This document shows positions 16,001 to 26,412 of a DNA stretch of 64,000 nucleotides, in pieces. The DNA is taken from assembly GCF_900177745.1 (NCBI RefSeq), contig NZ_FXAR01000010.1:1-64000 (forward strand), given 5' to 3'. The position numbers and the translations under genes were made by a program. Within the stretch, counting starts at the first letter, position 1, and every line of letters begins with the position of its first letter. This DNA comes from Corynebacterium pollutisoli (lineage in GTDB: Bacteria > Actinomycetota > Actinomycetes > Mycobacteriales > Mycobacteriaceae). Under the pieces are notes generated by a model that was not told where the DNA came from, ran no database searches, and was given only the letters and a program-made list of their open reading frames with translations.

Positions 16001-17457
16001 CGTTGCCTCCCTACCCCTCCTACCCGGCCTCGCCGGAGCCGCCGCCGGAGCCGCGCGACGCCCTCTACCCGCCCGTGGAGACCCAGGTCCCCGAGCGGGC
16101 GTGGCCGCTGCGCACGTGGTTGGTGGTCATCATCGTGCTGTTGTCCGGGCTGGGCCTGGCGGCGAGTTCGGTGGCGGTGTCGTCGATCATGCGGGAGGTG
16201 ATGTACTCGCGTGTCGACGAGGACCTGGTCAACTCCCTCGGCGGCTGGGCGCGGAGTTCGGAGATCTTCAACTCCGACTCCTCCTCGCGCCCGCCGTCGG
16301 ATTACGTGGTGATCAAGCTCTTCGAGGACGGGTCGTCGATCGTGTTCAACGGTCCGGGCGAACTGCCCCGCTTATCGACGGTCGCGGTCGGCGGCCCACC
16401 CCAGACCGTCGACTCCGCGCCGGGTTCGGAGTTCAACACCCACTGGCGCGTCATCGCCCACCGCGAGGCCGGCGTGACCACCGTCGTCGCGAAGGATCTG
16501 GCCCGCGAGCGCACCCTGCTCTACGGCCTGGCGATGGTCCAGCTCATCATCTCCCTGCTGGTCCTGGCGGTCCTGGCCCTGCTCAGCTACTACGTGGTGC
16601 GGCAGGCGATGGCCCCGCTGCGTGACGTCGAGCGCACCGCCGGCGCCATCGCCGCGGGTGACCTCGACCGCCGTGTCCCGGCCTGGCCGCGCACCACCGA
16701 GGTCGGTCAGCTGGCGCACGCGCTCAACACGATGATCGGCCAGCTGCAGACCTCCGTCGAGTCCGCGCAGAGCAAGGAGGAGCAGATGCGCCGCTTCGTC
16801 GGCGACGCCTCCCACGAGCTGCGCACCCCGCTCACCTCCGTCCGCGGTTACACCGAGCTCTACCGTTCCGGGGCCACCGACGACGTCGAGCTGGTGCTCA
16901 CGCGTATCGACGACGAGTCCCGCCGCATGTCCCTCCTCGTCGAGGACCTCCTCGCCCTCACCCGGGCGGAGGGCTCGCGCCTGGAGCTCAAGATCGTCGA
17001 CCTGCTGGAGCTGTCGCTGTCGGTGGCGTCCTCGGCGCGGGCCGCGTTCCCCGGCCGCGAGGTGAGCGTGAAGAACGAGACCTCCTCCGTCCCCGTGGTC
17101 CGGGGCGACGCCTCCCGCCTCCACCAGGTGCTGCTCAACCTCATCTCCAACGGCCTCACCCACGGCGGGCCCGAAGCGACCGTCACCGTGGAACTGCATC
17201 TCGACGGCCCCGACGTCGTCGTCGACGTCTCCGACGACGGCCGCGGCATGCCGCCCGAGGTCGCCGAGAAGGTCTTCGAGCGGTTCTACCGCGAGGACGC
17301 CTCCCGCTCCCGCGCGTCGGGCGGCTCGGGGCTGGGGCTGGCGATCACGAAGTCGCTCGTCGAGAAGCACGGCGGCACGATCACCGTCACTTCCGAGGAG
17401 GGCGCCGGCTCCGTGTTCACCGTCCGGCTGCCGCGCCAGGACGAGCAGGAGAGCTAG
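15997..17457 (+). CDS. phoS: Sensor histidine kinase PhoS
   Basis: Membrane sensor kinase of 486 aa, partner of PhoR. A proline-rich cytoplasmic N-terminus precedes TM1 (about 40-65), an extracytoplasmic sensor of about 110 residues, and TM2 (about 174-202). A HAMP linker (MAPLRDVERTAGAIAAGDLD) follows, then the dimerisation domain with His273 in GDASHELRTPLTS and the ATPase domain (N box LISNGLTH, G1 DVSDDGRGMP, G2 SGGSGLGLAITKS). The GTG start overlaps the phoR stop, so translation is coupled. It would control pstSCAB at 48-52 kb and possibly the nuclease at 30-31 kb; that is inference from the C. glutamicum regulon. Confidence 0.88.
   Translation: MTLPPYPSYPASPEPPPEPRDALYPPVETQVPERAWPLRTWLVVIIVLLSGLGLAASSVAVSSIMREVMYSRVDEDLVNSLGGWARSSEIFNSDSSSRPPSDYVVIKLFEDGSSIVFNGPGELPRLSTVAVGGPPQTVDSAPGSEFNTHWRVIAHREAGVTTVVAKDLARERTLLYGLAMVQLIISLLVLAVLALLSYYVVRQAMAPLRDVERTAGAIAAGDLDRRVPAWPRTTEVGQLAHALNTMIGQLQTSVESAQSKEEQMRRFVGDASHELRTPLTSVRGYTELYRSGATDDVELVLTRIDDESRRMSLLVEDLLALTRAEGSRLELKIVDLLELSLSVASSARAAFPGREVSVKNETSSVPVVRGDASRLHQVLLNLISNGLTHGGPEATVTVELHLDGPDVVVDVSDDGRGMPPEVAEKVFERFYREDASRSRASGGSGLGLAITKSLVEKHGGTITVTSEEGAGSVFTVRLPRQDEQES
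16370..16380 (+). repeat. Copy 4 of dispersed 11-mer GCTTATCGACG
   Basis: Exact copy inside phoS, read as ..Leu-Ser-Thr with the rare TTA leucine codon, which argues that the DNA word and not the peptide is kept. Confidence 0.6.
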
Positions 17458-17542
17458 TCCGCGGGGTGGTGTCTGGCCATGACGACGACGTCCTCGGTCT
17501 CGTACCCGAGGGTTTCGTAGAAGCCGATGACCTCGGCCGACT

Positions 17543-17543
<1 letters not shown>
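17454..17543 (-). pseudogene. C-terminal remnant of a GNAT acetyltransferase
   Basis: The minus strand reads ...SAEVIGFYETLGYETEDV then VVMARHHPAD and a stop that shares a CTAG with the phoS stop. FYETLGYE is the typical motif near the end of GNAT N-acetyltransferases. Only about 29 residues fit before the frame enters the 3' end of trpB, so the body of the gene is missing. It is best read as the stub left by a deletion that brought trpB next to phoS. Confidence 0.55.
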
Positions 17544-18889
<1,346 letters not shown>

Positions 18890-18926
18890 GAATGTAACTG
18901 TAGGCGGACGGGGTGGCGGGCACCCC

Positions 18927-19202
18927 CTATTCGTAGGAAACCCGGTACGGGCCCTCCCCGTCGCGGATGGTCTGGCAGGCGAGGGTCTGTTCCTCCTGCT
19001 CCACCTCGTAGGAGGAGAGCACCTGGTTCTGCCGCATGTGCGACGGCCCGCCCGTCAGGGTGCACTGGCACGTGCCGCAGTCGCCGTCGGTGCAGGAGTA
19101 CCAGGCGGGGATCGCCTCGGCGAGCATCGACTCCAGGAGGGTCCTGTCCTCCGGCCAGTCGAAGGCGTACTCGGTGCCGTCGATGTCGGCGATGTGCTTC
19201 AT
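18927..19202 (-). CDS. Plant-type [2Fe-2S] ferredoxin
   Basis: A 91-aa electron carrier. The cluster ligands are in SCTDGDCGTCQC (Cys-X4-Cys-X2-Cys) and the fourth Cys is about 30 residues later in TLACQTIRDG, the order of class-I 2Fe-2S ferredoxins. Start taken at the ATG at 19202, which overlaps the hydrolase stop as ATGA; a slightly earlier ATG at 19211 is possible. It is the last gene of a HIT-hydrolase-ferredoxin operon. The partner reductase or oxygenase is not in the neighbourhood; the P450 at 52 kb is one conceivable client, without direct evidence. Confidence 0.85.
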   Translation of the reverse strand: MKHIADIDGTEYAFDWPEDRTLLESMLAEAIPAWYSCTDGDCGTCQCTLTGGPSHMRQNQVLSSYEVEQEEQTLACQTIRDGEGPYRVSYE

Positions 19203-19816
19203 GGTGTCCACTCCAGGGCGTCGAGGATGGCGTCGGCCTGCGCGGGCAGATGCTCGTGGCGCACGCCGGTGAGATGGCGGACCTCCCCCAGGTCGGAGGA
19301 GGCCGCGGGGACGATGGTGTCCGCGTCGGAGACGAGCGAGACGACGCGGGTGCGGGCGGGAAGCTCCGCGGCGAAGGGCTCGGCGGTCATGAGATCCCCG
19401 GCCCCGCGGCCCATGACCAGCGGGATCGCGGCCCGGACGGCGCGCCGCGGCGGCAGGGGTAATCCCCGGAAGCAGGCCCCCACCCCGACGAGGGTCCGGA
19501 CGGGGAACTCGTGCGCCAGGCGCAGGCCGAGATACCCGCCCAGGGAATGGCCGACGATGTCGAAGGGGGTGGGGAGGTCGGAGGCGGCGTCGACAAGCTC
19601 CGTGAACGAGCGCTCCACGGCGACCGTGCCGCGGTCGCCGTACAACGGGGCGACCACCGGCGCGCCGAGCTCCAGGAGTGCGGTGACGGTGCGCTCGAAA
19701 TTGCCCGGCGAGCCCATGAGACCGTGGAGGAGCAGCACCGGGGTGCCGGGGCGCTGCGACAGGGGCGGCAGCGGCGGCAGGGTCCCGCGGTGCGGCACCC
19801 AGCGCAGCAGGGACAT
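19199..19816 (-). CDS. Alpha/beta-hydrolase, lipase-like
   Basis: A 205-aa alpha/beta-hydrolase. The N-terminal [18 protein letters not shown] gives the oxyanion hole, [14 protein letters not shown] is the nucleophile elbow, SDADTIVP supplies the Asp loop and GVRHEHLPA the His. This small type resembles secreted triacylglycerol lipases/EstA but lacks a signal peptide, so it is probably cytoplasmic. Substrate unknown. Its ATG directly follows the TAG of the HIT gene (TAGATG) and its stop overlaps the ferredoxin start, so the three genes are translationally linked. Confidence 0.8.
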   Translation of the reverse strand: MSLLRWVPHRGTLPPLPPLSQRPGTPVLLLHGLMGSPGNFERTVTALLELGAPVVAPLYGDRGTVAVERSFTELVDAASDLPTPFDIVGHSLGGYLGLRLAHEFPVRTLVGVGACFRGLPLPPRRAVRAAIPLVMGRGAGDLMTAEPFAAELPARTRVVSLVSDADTIVPAASSDLGEVRHLTGVRHEHLPAQADAILDALEWTP

Positions 19817-20242
19817 CTACCGCGGGTGGCCGTTCTCGTCGGTGTCCAGCAGGGCGCGGATCCGCTCGGCGGCGTCGTCCATGAGCTCGGGATCGGTCGC
19901 GTCCATCGCCATGGCCCGCGAGAAGTCGTACTCCGACATCCTGTCCGTGGGGAAGACGTGGATGTGGGTGTGCGGGACGTCGAACCCGGCGATGATGTAA
20001 CCGGCGCGGGCGGCGTCGAAGGCCTCACGGACGGCGCGGCCCACATTCTGCGCAACCTCGTTGAGCTGGCCCCACACGGTGGGGGAGAGGTCCGTCCAGC
20101 GGTCAACCTCCTCGACGGGGACGACGAGCACGTGGCCGTAACGCAGCGGCTCGATGGTGAGGAAGGCGACGACCAGATCGTCGCGGTAGACGAAGCGGCC
20201 CGGGAGCTCGCCGTTGATGATCTTGGTGAACACGCTACTCAT
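19817..20242 (-). CDS. HIT-family nucleotide hydrolase/transferase
   Basis: A 141-aa histidine-triad protein. The motif HTHIHVFP (His-X-His-X-His) near residue 97 gives the catalytic triad, and the N-terminus ([18 protein letters not shown]) and [10 protein letters not shown] match the Hint/HIT branch, which hydrolyses nucleoside phosphoramidates or adenylates. The ATG follows TAGCCT by 7 nt (leaderless). First gene of the operon with the hydrolase and ferredoxin; no obvious pathway links them. Divergent from purD. Confidence 0.88.
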   Translation of the reverse strand: MSSVFTKIINGELPGRFVYRDDLVVAFLTIEPLRYGHVLVVPVEEVDRWTDLSPTVWGQLNEVAQNVGRAVREAFDAARAGYIIAGFDVPHTHIHVFPTDRMSEYDFSRAMAMDATDPELMDDAAERIRALLDTDENGHPR

Positions 20243-20356
20243 GCCGCCCAGGCTACCGGCTGGCGTGCGGGCCGGCCGCGGCGGAGACCCCTCGCAGAGC
20301 GCGGACCTCCCACCGGGATCCCCGACCTGCGGGTGTGTCTCCTAGAATTGGTGGAC

Positions 20357-21634
20357 ATGCGCATTCTCGTGATCGGTTCGGGCGGCCGCGAACACGCCCT
20401 CCTCCAGGGCCTGGCCGCCGACCCCGCCACCACTGACCTCCACGTCACCCCGGGCAACGCCGGGATGGCGGGCCTCGCCACCGTCCACGCCGACGCCGGC
20501 AAGGTCGACGATCCGGCCGCCATGGTCGCCCTCGCCCGCGACATCGACGCCGAGCTCGTCGTCATCGGCCCGGAGATTCCGCTGGTCGCGGGCGTGGCCG
20601 ACGCGCTGCGCGAGGCCGGCTTCCGCGTCTTCGGGCCCTCCGGTGCCGCCGCACAGATCGAGGGCTCCAAGCAGTTCGCCAAGGACGTCATGGCCGACGC
20701 CGGTGTGAAGACCGCCCGCGCCGAGCAGCTCACCCCGGGCACCTCCGACGCGGACATCGACGCCGCCCTCGACCGTTTCGGCCCGACCTGGGTGGTCAAG
20801 GACGACGGCCTGGCCGGCGGCAAGGGCGTCGTGGTCACCCCCGATCGGGAGGCCGCCCGCGAGCACGTCCGCGCCGTCCACGAGCTGGGTAACCCGGTGC
20901 TGCTGGAGTCCTTCCTCAACGGCCCCGAGGTCTCCCTGTTCTGCCTCGTCGACGGCGAGACCGTCGTCCCGCTCATCCCCGCCCAGGACCACAAGCGCGC
21001 CTACGACAATGACGAGGGCCCCAACACCGGCGGCATGGGTGCCTACACCCCGCTGCCGTGGCTCCCGGCCGACGGTGTCCAGCGCATCGTCGACGAGGTG
21101 TGCGTGCCGGTGGCCAAGGAGATGGTACGCCGCGGCACCCCGTACTCCGGCCTGCTCTACGCCGGCCTGGCCTGGGGCGCGGACGGCCCGTGGGTCGTCG
21201 AGTTCAACGCCCGTTTCGGTGACCCGGAGACCCAGCCGATCCTCGCCCTGCTGAAGACCCCGCTGGCCGGGCTTCTCGACGCCGTCGCCTCGGGCACCCT
21301 CGCCTCCCATCCGGAGCTGGAGTGGGAGGACGCCTACGCCCTCACCGTTGTGCTCGCCGCCGAGAACTACCCGGCGTCCCCGGTCACCGGCGGCGTCATC
21401 TCCGGCGACGTCGTCGCCGACCCGTCCAAGGTCCTCCACGCCGGTACCGCGCGTAACGACGCCGGCGAGCTCGTCTCCGCCGGTGGCCGCGTGCTCAACA
21501 TCGTCGGCGTCGGCGCGACCCTCGAGGAGGCGCGCGACGACGCGTACGCCACCATCGAGCAGATCACCCTCGACGGTTCCTTCTACCGCCGGGACATCGC
21601 CCTGCCGGCCGTGGAGGGACGGATCTCCCTGTGA
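20357..21634 (+). CDS. purD: Phosphoribosylamine-glycine ligase (GAR synthetase)
   Basis: ATP-grasp enzyme joining glycine to phosphoribosylamine, step 2 of purine synthesis. The 425-aa protein starts [15 protein letters not shown] and contains [47 protein letters not shown] for ATP binding, [13 protein letters not shown] and [17 protein letters not shown] at 20357 lies 8 nt after TAGAAT (leaderless). The open frame runs far upstream but that part is antisense to the HIT operon. The stop overlaps the GTG of the aminotransferase. Confidence 0.95.
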   Translation: MRILVIGSGGREHALLQGLAADPATTDLHVTPGNAGMAGLATVHADAGKVDDPAAMVALARDIDAELVVIGPEIPLVAGVADALREAGFRVFGPSGAAAQIEGSKQFAKDVMADAGVKTARAEQLTPGTSDADIDAALDRFGPTWVVKDDGLAGGKGVVVTPDREAAREHVRAVHELGNPVLLESFLNGPEVSLFCLVDGETVVPLIPAQDHKRAYDNDEGPNTGGMGAYTPLPWLPADGVQRIVDEVCVPVAKEMVRRGTPYSGLLYAGLAWGADGPWVVEFNARFGDPETQPILALLKTPLAGLLDAVASGTLASHPELEWEDAYALTVVLAAENYPASPVTGGVISGDVVADPSKVLHAGTARNDAGELVSAGGRVLNIVGVGATLEEARDDAYATIEQITLDGSFYRRDIALPAVEGRISL

Positions 21635-22794
21635 GCCCCCTGATCAGCCGGCGCGGACAGGTCCAGCCTTTCCGCGTCATGCAGATGCTCGACCTCGTGC
21701 ACCGGCGCGCCCGCGACGGCAAACACACCATCATGCTGTGCGCCGGGCAGCCCACCACGGGAGCCCCGGAGCCGGTCCTCGGCGCCGTGGAGGAGTCGCT
21801 GCACGCCTCCGCCCTCGGCTACACCGAGGTCATCGGTGACCGCGACCTGCGCGAGACCATCGCCGCGTGGCACTCCGAGACCTACGGCGTATCGACGTCC
21901 GCCGACAACGTCATCATCACCACCGGCTCCTCCGGAGGCTTCGTCGCCTCTTTCCTGGCGGTGCTCGACCACGGGGACAACGTCGCCCTGTCGTGCCCCG
22001 GCTACCCGGCGTACCGCAACATCCTCGAGTCCCTCGGGGCCCGCGTGGTCAACCTCGTGTGCGACGAGTCGACCCGCTTCCAGCCGACGGCCGCGATGCT
22101 CGAGGCCCTGCCGGCGGAGGACCGGCCGCGGGCGGTCATCGTCACCTCCCCGGGTAACCCTTCCGGCACGATCATCGACCCGGAGGAGCTCGAGCGGATC
22201 GCGCGCTGGTGCGAGGAGAACGACGCCGTGCTCATCTCCGACGAGGACTACCACGGCATGAGCTTCGGCCGGCCCCTGGCGACCGCCCGCCAGTTCTCCG
22301 ACCGCGCCATCGTCGTGGGCACCCTGTCGAAGTACTTCTCCATGACCGGGTGGCGCGTCGGCTGGCTCATCGTGCCCGACGAGCTGGTCACCCCGATCGA
22401 GAACCTGCAGGCCTCTCTCGCGCTGTGCGCCCCGGCGGTGTCGCAGGTCGGTGGTCGCGCCGCCTTCTCGACGGAGGCGCGGGCCGAACTCGACGCCCAT
22501 GTCGAGCGCTACCGTGCCGCGCGTGCCGTGCTGCTCGAGGAGCTGCCCAAGGCCGGGTTCCCCACCATGGCGGACCCCGATGGTGGGTTGTACCTGTGGT
22601 TGAACGTCGCCCACGTCACCGACGACTCCGAGGCCTGGTGCCACGAGCTCGTCGAGGAGATCGGCGTGGCCTTCGCGCCGGGCGTCGACTTCGACCCCAT
22701 CGACGGCCACCACTGGGTGCGCCTCACGCTGTGCGCCCCGGAGGAGGAGACCCGCGAGGCATGCCGCCGCCTGGCGGAGTACGTGCGGCGCTGA
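21631..22794 (+). CDS. Class I PLP-dependent aminotransferase
   Basis: A 387-aa fold-type I aminotransferase, aspartate-aminotransferase-like. Key parts: [10 protein letters not shown] near the N-terminus, [15 protein letters not shown] for PLP phosphate binding, [12 protein letters not shown] (Asn), ISDEDYHGM (Asp and Tyr), [16 protein letters not shown] with the PLP Lys, and a C-terminal Arg in WVRLTLCAP. Amino donor and acceptor cannot be told from sequence. It is coupled to purD by a GTGA overlap, a pairing I also recall from C. glutamicum. The run of 243 bp downstream holds inverted repeats and no gene. Confidence 0.88.
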   Translation: MSPLISRRGQVQPFRVMQMLDLVHRRARDGKHTIMLCAGQPTTGAPEPVLGAVEESLHASALGYTEVIGDRDLRETIAAWHSETYGVSTSADNVIITTGSSGGFVASFLAVLDHGDNVALSCPGYPAYRNILESLGARVVNLVCDESTRFQPTAAMLEALPAEDRPRAVIVTSPGNPSGTIIDPEELERIARWCEENDAVLISDEDYHGMSFGRPLATARQFSDRAIVVGTLSKYFSMTGWRVGWLIVPDELVTPIENLQASLALCAPAVSQVGGRAAFSTEARAELDAHVERYRAARAVLLEELPKAGFPTMADPDGGLYLWLNVAHVTDDSEAWCHELVEEIGVAFAPGVDFDPIDGHHWVRLTLCAPEEETREACRRLAEYVRR

Positions 22795-22821
22795 CAGGGG
22801 GCCGGGACCGCCCGTTCCGGC

Positions 22822-22922
22822 TGAGGCATATCACGGCATCTATAGCCCTCCATGGATAGATCGAGAGCTGGGCCCGCCCAGGCGCTCTCGCTCTCGGCCT
22901 ATAGCTGCCGTGATATACCTCA
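22822..22922. repeat. 101-bp nested inverted repeat
   Basis: Outer arms of 26-27 bp (22822-22847 and 22896-22922) match when one is reversed, with about three mismatches; the common core is ATATCACGGCA. Inside is a second perfect pair CGAGAGC/GCTCTCG around GGGCCCGCCC, a 10-mer also present in both 77-bp elements. It could be a large terminator hairpin, a MITE-like element or a recombination scar. It sits 27 bp after the aminotransferase stop. Confidence 0.7.
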
Positions 22923-22945
22923 CCTGATATGCCTTTCGGCGCGCC

Positions 22946-22989
22946 CCTGTGGATACCTTTCACCCGCCTGACCGCGAGCTATCCACAGG
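22946..22989. promoter_or_regulatory. Pair of inverted DnaA-box-like sites
   Basis: CCTGTGGATA (22946-22955) and TATCCACAGG (22980-22989) are a perfect 10-bp inverted pair 24 bp apart. Each matches eight of nine bases of the DnaA box TTATCCACA. They lie upstream of the AbiEi/DUF559 gene. No dnaA or dnaN is nearby, so a regulatory or accessory role is more likely than an origin. Confidence 0.4.
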
Positions 22990-23037
22990 TAGCCGTTACC
23001 CCTGTTGCGCGGGCCCGGGCGCGCTCATACTGGCGGC

Positions 23038-24012
23038 ATGAGTGAGAAACTCCGTGAGTTCATCAAGCCGATGCGTGACTGGAAGACAGCCGCCCACCTC
23101 ATCTATCTCCCCGCGGTACGGCTCGGCGACAGCACCATCCGAAAGGCGATCGATGCCGGGGGCTACCTCAGGCTCTGCCCCGAGGTCGTTGTGCCGACGC
23201 ACATATGGAACGGGTTGAAACCGTGGGAGAAGGATGAGGTCCGCATCCAGGCCGTGGGCATGAGCGTGGATAAGGCGGTGTTGGTGGGTAGATCCGCGGC
23301 ACGGGTCCATGGCCTTCCGGTGCCGCACGGGGATGCGTACGTCGAACTCAATCTTCCCGGGCGGAACAGGCGGCCCCCGAAGAAGCAGTGGCCGACGGGG
23401 GTGCGGTACTGGTCGGCGCACCTGGGGGAGGAGAACGTGGTGGAGCGCAATGGGCTGCGCGTGACGGATATTCCGCGGACGTTGGTGGACATTGCCAGGC
23501 GGCACGGGGTGGAGGAGGCGATTGTCACTTGTGATGCTGCCCTCTCGTTGAAGGGCGCCACGAAGCAGATGCTGGCCAAGCGTTTTGATGATGTCGGCCC
23601 GGTACCGGGGATCGCGCTGGCGAGGGAGGCGCTGGAGTTGGCGGATCCGCGGTCGGAGAGCCCGCTGGAGTCGTGGGGGCGGGCGCAGATTGTGACGGCG
23701 GATCTGCCGGAGTTGATCTCCTTGGATGTGCAGGTCCCGGTGTTGGGTGGGAAACATCGGATTGATCAGGTTCTCAACGGGTCGATAGCCAATGAACTGC
23801 ACGGCGATGTGAAGTATGACGGTGCCACCACGGGGACTGATGCGGTGACGCAGATGAAGAAGGACCGGGAGCGGGAGCGAGTGCTGCAGAACGAGGGGTA
23901 TCACATGCTGCACGCGGGGTATCGCCATCTGGTGAGGAAGCAGGGGGTTGAGTCCGAGTTCATCGGTATGGTGCGTGAGGCGCTGCGTGCTGAGCGGAGG
24001 AAGGCGGCGTGA
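23038..24012 (+). CDS. AbiEi-type antitoxin domain protein with DUF559-like C-terminus
   Basis: A 324-aa protein. The N-terminal half resembles the AbiEi antitoxin winged-helix family (GDSTIRKAIDAGGYLRLCPE, then VGRSAARVHGLPVP). The C-terminal third resembles DUF559/very-short-patch-repair-like nuclease folds: HRIDQVLNGS, NELHGDVKYDG and KKDRERERVLQNEGYHMLHA give an Asp...Glu...Lys-type arrangement. No AbiEii toxin gene follows. Solitary genes of this type are common and variable in actinobacteria; their role is not established. Codon use is visibly less GC-biased than in purD or purB on either side (many TTG, GAT, third-position A/T), and inverted repeats precede it, so it is probably acquired DNA. 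Confidence 0.72.
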   Translation: MSEKLREFIKPMRDWKTAAHLIYLPAVRLGDSTIRKAIDAGGYLRLCPEVVVPTHIWNGLKPWEKDEVRIQAVGMSVDKAVLVGRSAARVHGLPVPHGDAYVELNLPGRNRRPPKKQWPTGVRYWSAHLGEENVVERNGLRVTDIPRTLVDIARRHGVEEAIVTCDAALSLKGATKQMLAKRFDDVGPVPGIALAREALELADPRSESPLESWGRAQIVTADLPELISLDVQVPVLGGKHRIDQVLNGSIANELHGDVKYDGATTGTDAVTQMKKDRERERVLQNEGYHMLHAGYRHLVRKQGVESEFIGMVREALRAERRKAA

Positions 24013-24047
24013 CCACCCCCGGCACCGCTCATGCGATAATCGGGGGC

Positions 24048-25478
24048 GTGGCTGATAAGAAGAAGATCGCGAACGTCCTGTCCAACCGCTACGCCTCCGC
24101 AGAGCTGACCGAGCTGTGGAGCCCGGAATACAAGATCATCCTGGAGCGTCAGCTCTGGATCGCCGTGATGAAGGCGCAGCAGGGTCTGGGCGTGGACATC
24201 CCGAACGAGGCGATCGACGCCTACGAGGCCGTCATCGACCGGGTGGACCTCGCGTCGATCGCCGATCGTGAGCGGGTCACCCGCCACGACGTCAAGGCCC
24301 GCATCGAGGAGTTCAACGCCCTCGCGGGTCACGAGCACATCCACAAGGGCATGACCAGCCGCGACCTGACGGAGAACGTCGAGCAGCTGCAGATCTTCCG
24401 CTCCCTGGAGTTCATCCGCGACAAGTCCGTCGCCGTGGTGGCCCGCATCGCGGACCGCGCCGCCCAGTACAAGTCCCTCGTCATGGCCGGCCGCTCCCAC
24501 AACGTCGCGGCGCAGGCCACGACCCTGGGCAAGCGCTTCGCCACCGCCGCCGACGAGATGCTCGTGGCCATCGAGCGCACCGAGAACCTCCTCGGCCGCT
24601 ACCCGCTGCGCGGCATCAAGGGCCCGATGGGCACCTCCCAGGACATGCTCGACCTCATGGGCGGCGACGAGAACAAGCTCACCGCCCTGGAGACCGCCAT
24701 CGCCGACCACCTCGGTTTCGCGCGCATCTTCGACTCCGTGGGGCAGGTCTACCCGCGTTCCCTCGACTTCGACGCCGTCTCCGCCCTGGTGCAGCTGGGC
24801 GCGGGCCCGTCCTCCCTGTCGCACACCATCCGCCTCATGGCCGGCACCGAGACCGTCACCGAGGGTTTCAAGGAGGGCCAGGTCGGTTCCTCCGCGATGC
24901 CGCACAAGATGAACGCCCGCTCCTGCGAGCGCGTCGGCGGCCTGCAGGTCATCCTCCGTGGCTACCTCACCATGCTCGCCGACCTGTCGGGCCAGCAGTG
25001 GAACGAGGGTGACGTGTTCTGCTCGGTCATCCGGCGCGTAGCGCTGCCCGATGCGTTCTTCGCCATTGACGGCATGTTCGAGACCTTCCTCACCGTCCTC
25101 GACGAGTTCGGTGCCTTCCCGGCGATGATCAACCGCGAGCTGGAGCGCTACCTGCCGTTCCTGGCGACCACCCGCATCCTCATGGCGGCGGTCCGCGCGG
25201 GCGTTGGCCGGGAGACCGCGCACGAGGTCATCAAGGAGAACGCCGTCGCCGTGGCGCTGAACATGCGGGAGAACGGCGGCGAGCAGGATCTCATCGAGCG
25301 TCTCGCCGCGGACGATCGTCTGCCGATGTCGCAGGCGGATCTCGACGCCGCCCTGGCTGACAAGCACGCCTTCATCGGCGCCGCGGAGTCCCAGGTGGAT
25401 CACGTCCTGCGCCGCGTCCAGGTGCTTGTCGACGCCCACCCGGAGGCCGCCCAGTACAAGCCCGGCGAGATTCTGTAA
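24048..25478 (+). CDS. purB: Adenylosuccinate lyase
   Basis: Splits SAICAR to AICAR and adenylosuccinate to AMP, releasing fumarate. The 476-aa protein belongs to the fumarase/aspartase superfamily: [18 protein letters not shown] at the start, [40 protein letters not shown] and the signature loop [14 protein letters not shown] with the catalytic Ser. The GTG at 24048 lies 7 nt after GATAAT, so it is leaderless; this start also gives the usual length. It is followed 14 bp later by purC. Confidence 0.95.
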   Translation: MADKKKIANVLSNRYASAELTELWSPEYKIILERQLWIAVMKAQQGLGVDIPNEAIDAYEAVIDRVDLASIADRERVTRHDVKARIEEFNALAGHEHIHKGMTSRDLTENVEQLQIFRSLEFIRDKSVAVVARIADRAAQYKSLVMAGRSHNVAAQATTLGKRFATAADEMLVAIERTENLLGRYPLRGIKGPMGTSQDMLDLMGGDENKLTALETAIADHLGFARIFDSVGQVYPRSLDFDAVSALVQLGAGPSSLSHTIRLMAGTETVTEGFKEGQVGSSAMPHKMNARSCERVGGLQVILRGYLTMLADLSGQQWNEGDVFCSVIRRVALPDAFFAIDGMFETFLTVLDEFGAFPAMINRELERYLPFLATTRILMAAVRAGVGRETAHEVIKENAVAVALNMRENGGEQDLIERLAADDRLPMSQADLDAALADKHAFIGAAESQVDHVLRRVQVLVDAHPEAAQYKPGEIL

Positions 25479-25492
25479 TAGACTCCCCAGTC

Positions 25493-26386
25493 ATGCGTCC
25501 TGAGCTGTCCGACTACAACCACATCTCCGCCGGCAAGGTCCGCGAGATCTACGAGGTTGATGACAACACCCTGCTGATGGTGGTCTCCGACCGCATCTCG
25601 GCCTACGACCACATCCTGGATCCCGAGATCCCGGACAAGGGTCGCGTGCTCACCGCGATGAGCGTGTTCTTCTTCAACGCGATCGATTTCCCGAACCACC
25701 TGGCCGGGCCGATCGACGATCCGCGGATCCCGGAGGAGGTGCTGGGTCGGGCGCTCATCGTCAAGAAGCTGAAGATGCTGCCGTTCGAGTGCGTCGCCCG
25801 CGGTTACCTCACGGGTTCGGGCCTCAAGGAGTACCAGGCCGACGGCGCCGTCTGCGGCATCGAGCTGCCGGAGGGCCTCGTGGAGGCCTCGAAGCTGCCG
25901 GAGCCGATCTTCACCCCGGCCACCAAGGCGGAGCTCGGTGACCACGATGAGAACGTGAGCTTTGACGCGGTCGTCGAGAAGCTCGGTGAGAAGCGCGCGG
26001 AGGAACTCCGCGACGCGACCCTGCGCATCTACTCCGAGGCCGCCGCGCTGGCGGAGTCCAAGGGCATCATCCTGGCGGACACGAAGTTCGAGTTCGGCCT
26101 CGACGAGGACGGCACCCTCGTGCTGGCCGACGAGGTGCTCACGCCGGACTCCTCCCGCTACTGGCCGGCCGACAGCTACGAGGAGGGGAAGGTGCAGCCG
26201 AGCTTCGACAAGCAGTACGTGCGCAACTGGCTGACCTCCCCGAAGTCCGGTTGGAACCAGTCCGACGACACCCCGCCGCCGGCGCTGCCGGGCTCCGTCG
26301 TGGAGGCCACCCGCGAGCGCTACATCGAGGCCTACGAGCGCCTCTCGGGGGAGAAGTTCTGCACCTGGGTCGGAGAGTGCGTGTAG
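25493..26386 (+). CDS. purC: Phosphoribosylaminoimidazole-succinocarboxamide synthase
   Basis: Makes SAICAR from CAIR and aspartate with ATP, the step just before purB. The 297-aa protein shows [11 protein letters not shown] (phosphate loop), [40 protein letters not shown] and LADTKFEFG...[14 protein letters not shown], all standard for PurC. A TAGACT box lies 8 nt before the ATG, so purC can be expressed from its own leaderless promoter as well as by readthrough from purB. Confidence 0.96.
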   Translation: MRPELSDYNHISAGKVREIYEVDDNTLLMVVSDRISAYDHILDPEIPDKGRVLTAMSVFFFNAIDFPNHLAGPIDDPRIPEEVLGRALIVKKLKMLPFECVARGYLTGSGLKEYQADGAVCGIELPEGLVEASKLPEPIFTPATKAELGDHDENVSFDAVVEKLGEKRAEELRDATLRIYSEAAALAESKGIILADTKFEFGLDEDGTLVLADEVLTPDSSRYWPADSYEEGKVQPSFDKQYVRNWLTSPKSGWNQSDDTPPPALPGSVVEATRERYIEAYERLSGEKFCTWVGECV

Positions 26387-26412
26387 AACGCGGCTGACTA
26401 GGATCGGTGGGC

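Noticed and set aside
19511..20356. A long N-terminal extension of purD
   Set aside because: It is antisense to the hydrolase and HIT genes; PurD starts at [10 protein letters not shown] with a -10 box just before it.
22946..22989. The DnaA-like pair as a replication origin
   Set aside because: Only two boxes, no AT-rich unwinding region, and no dnaA, dnaN or parAB near.
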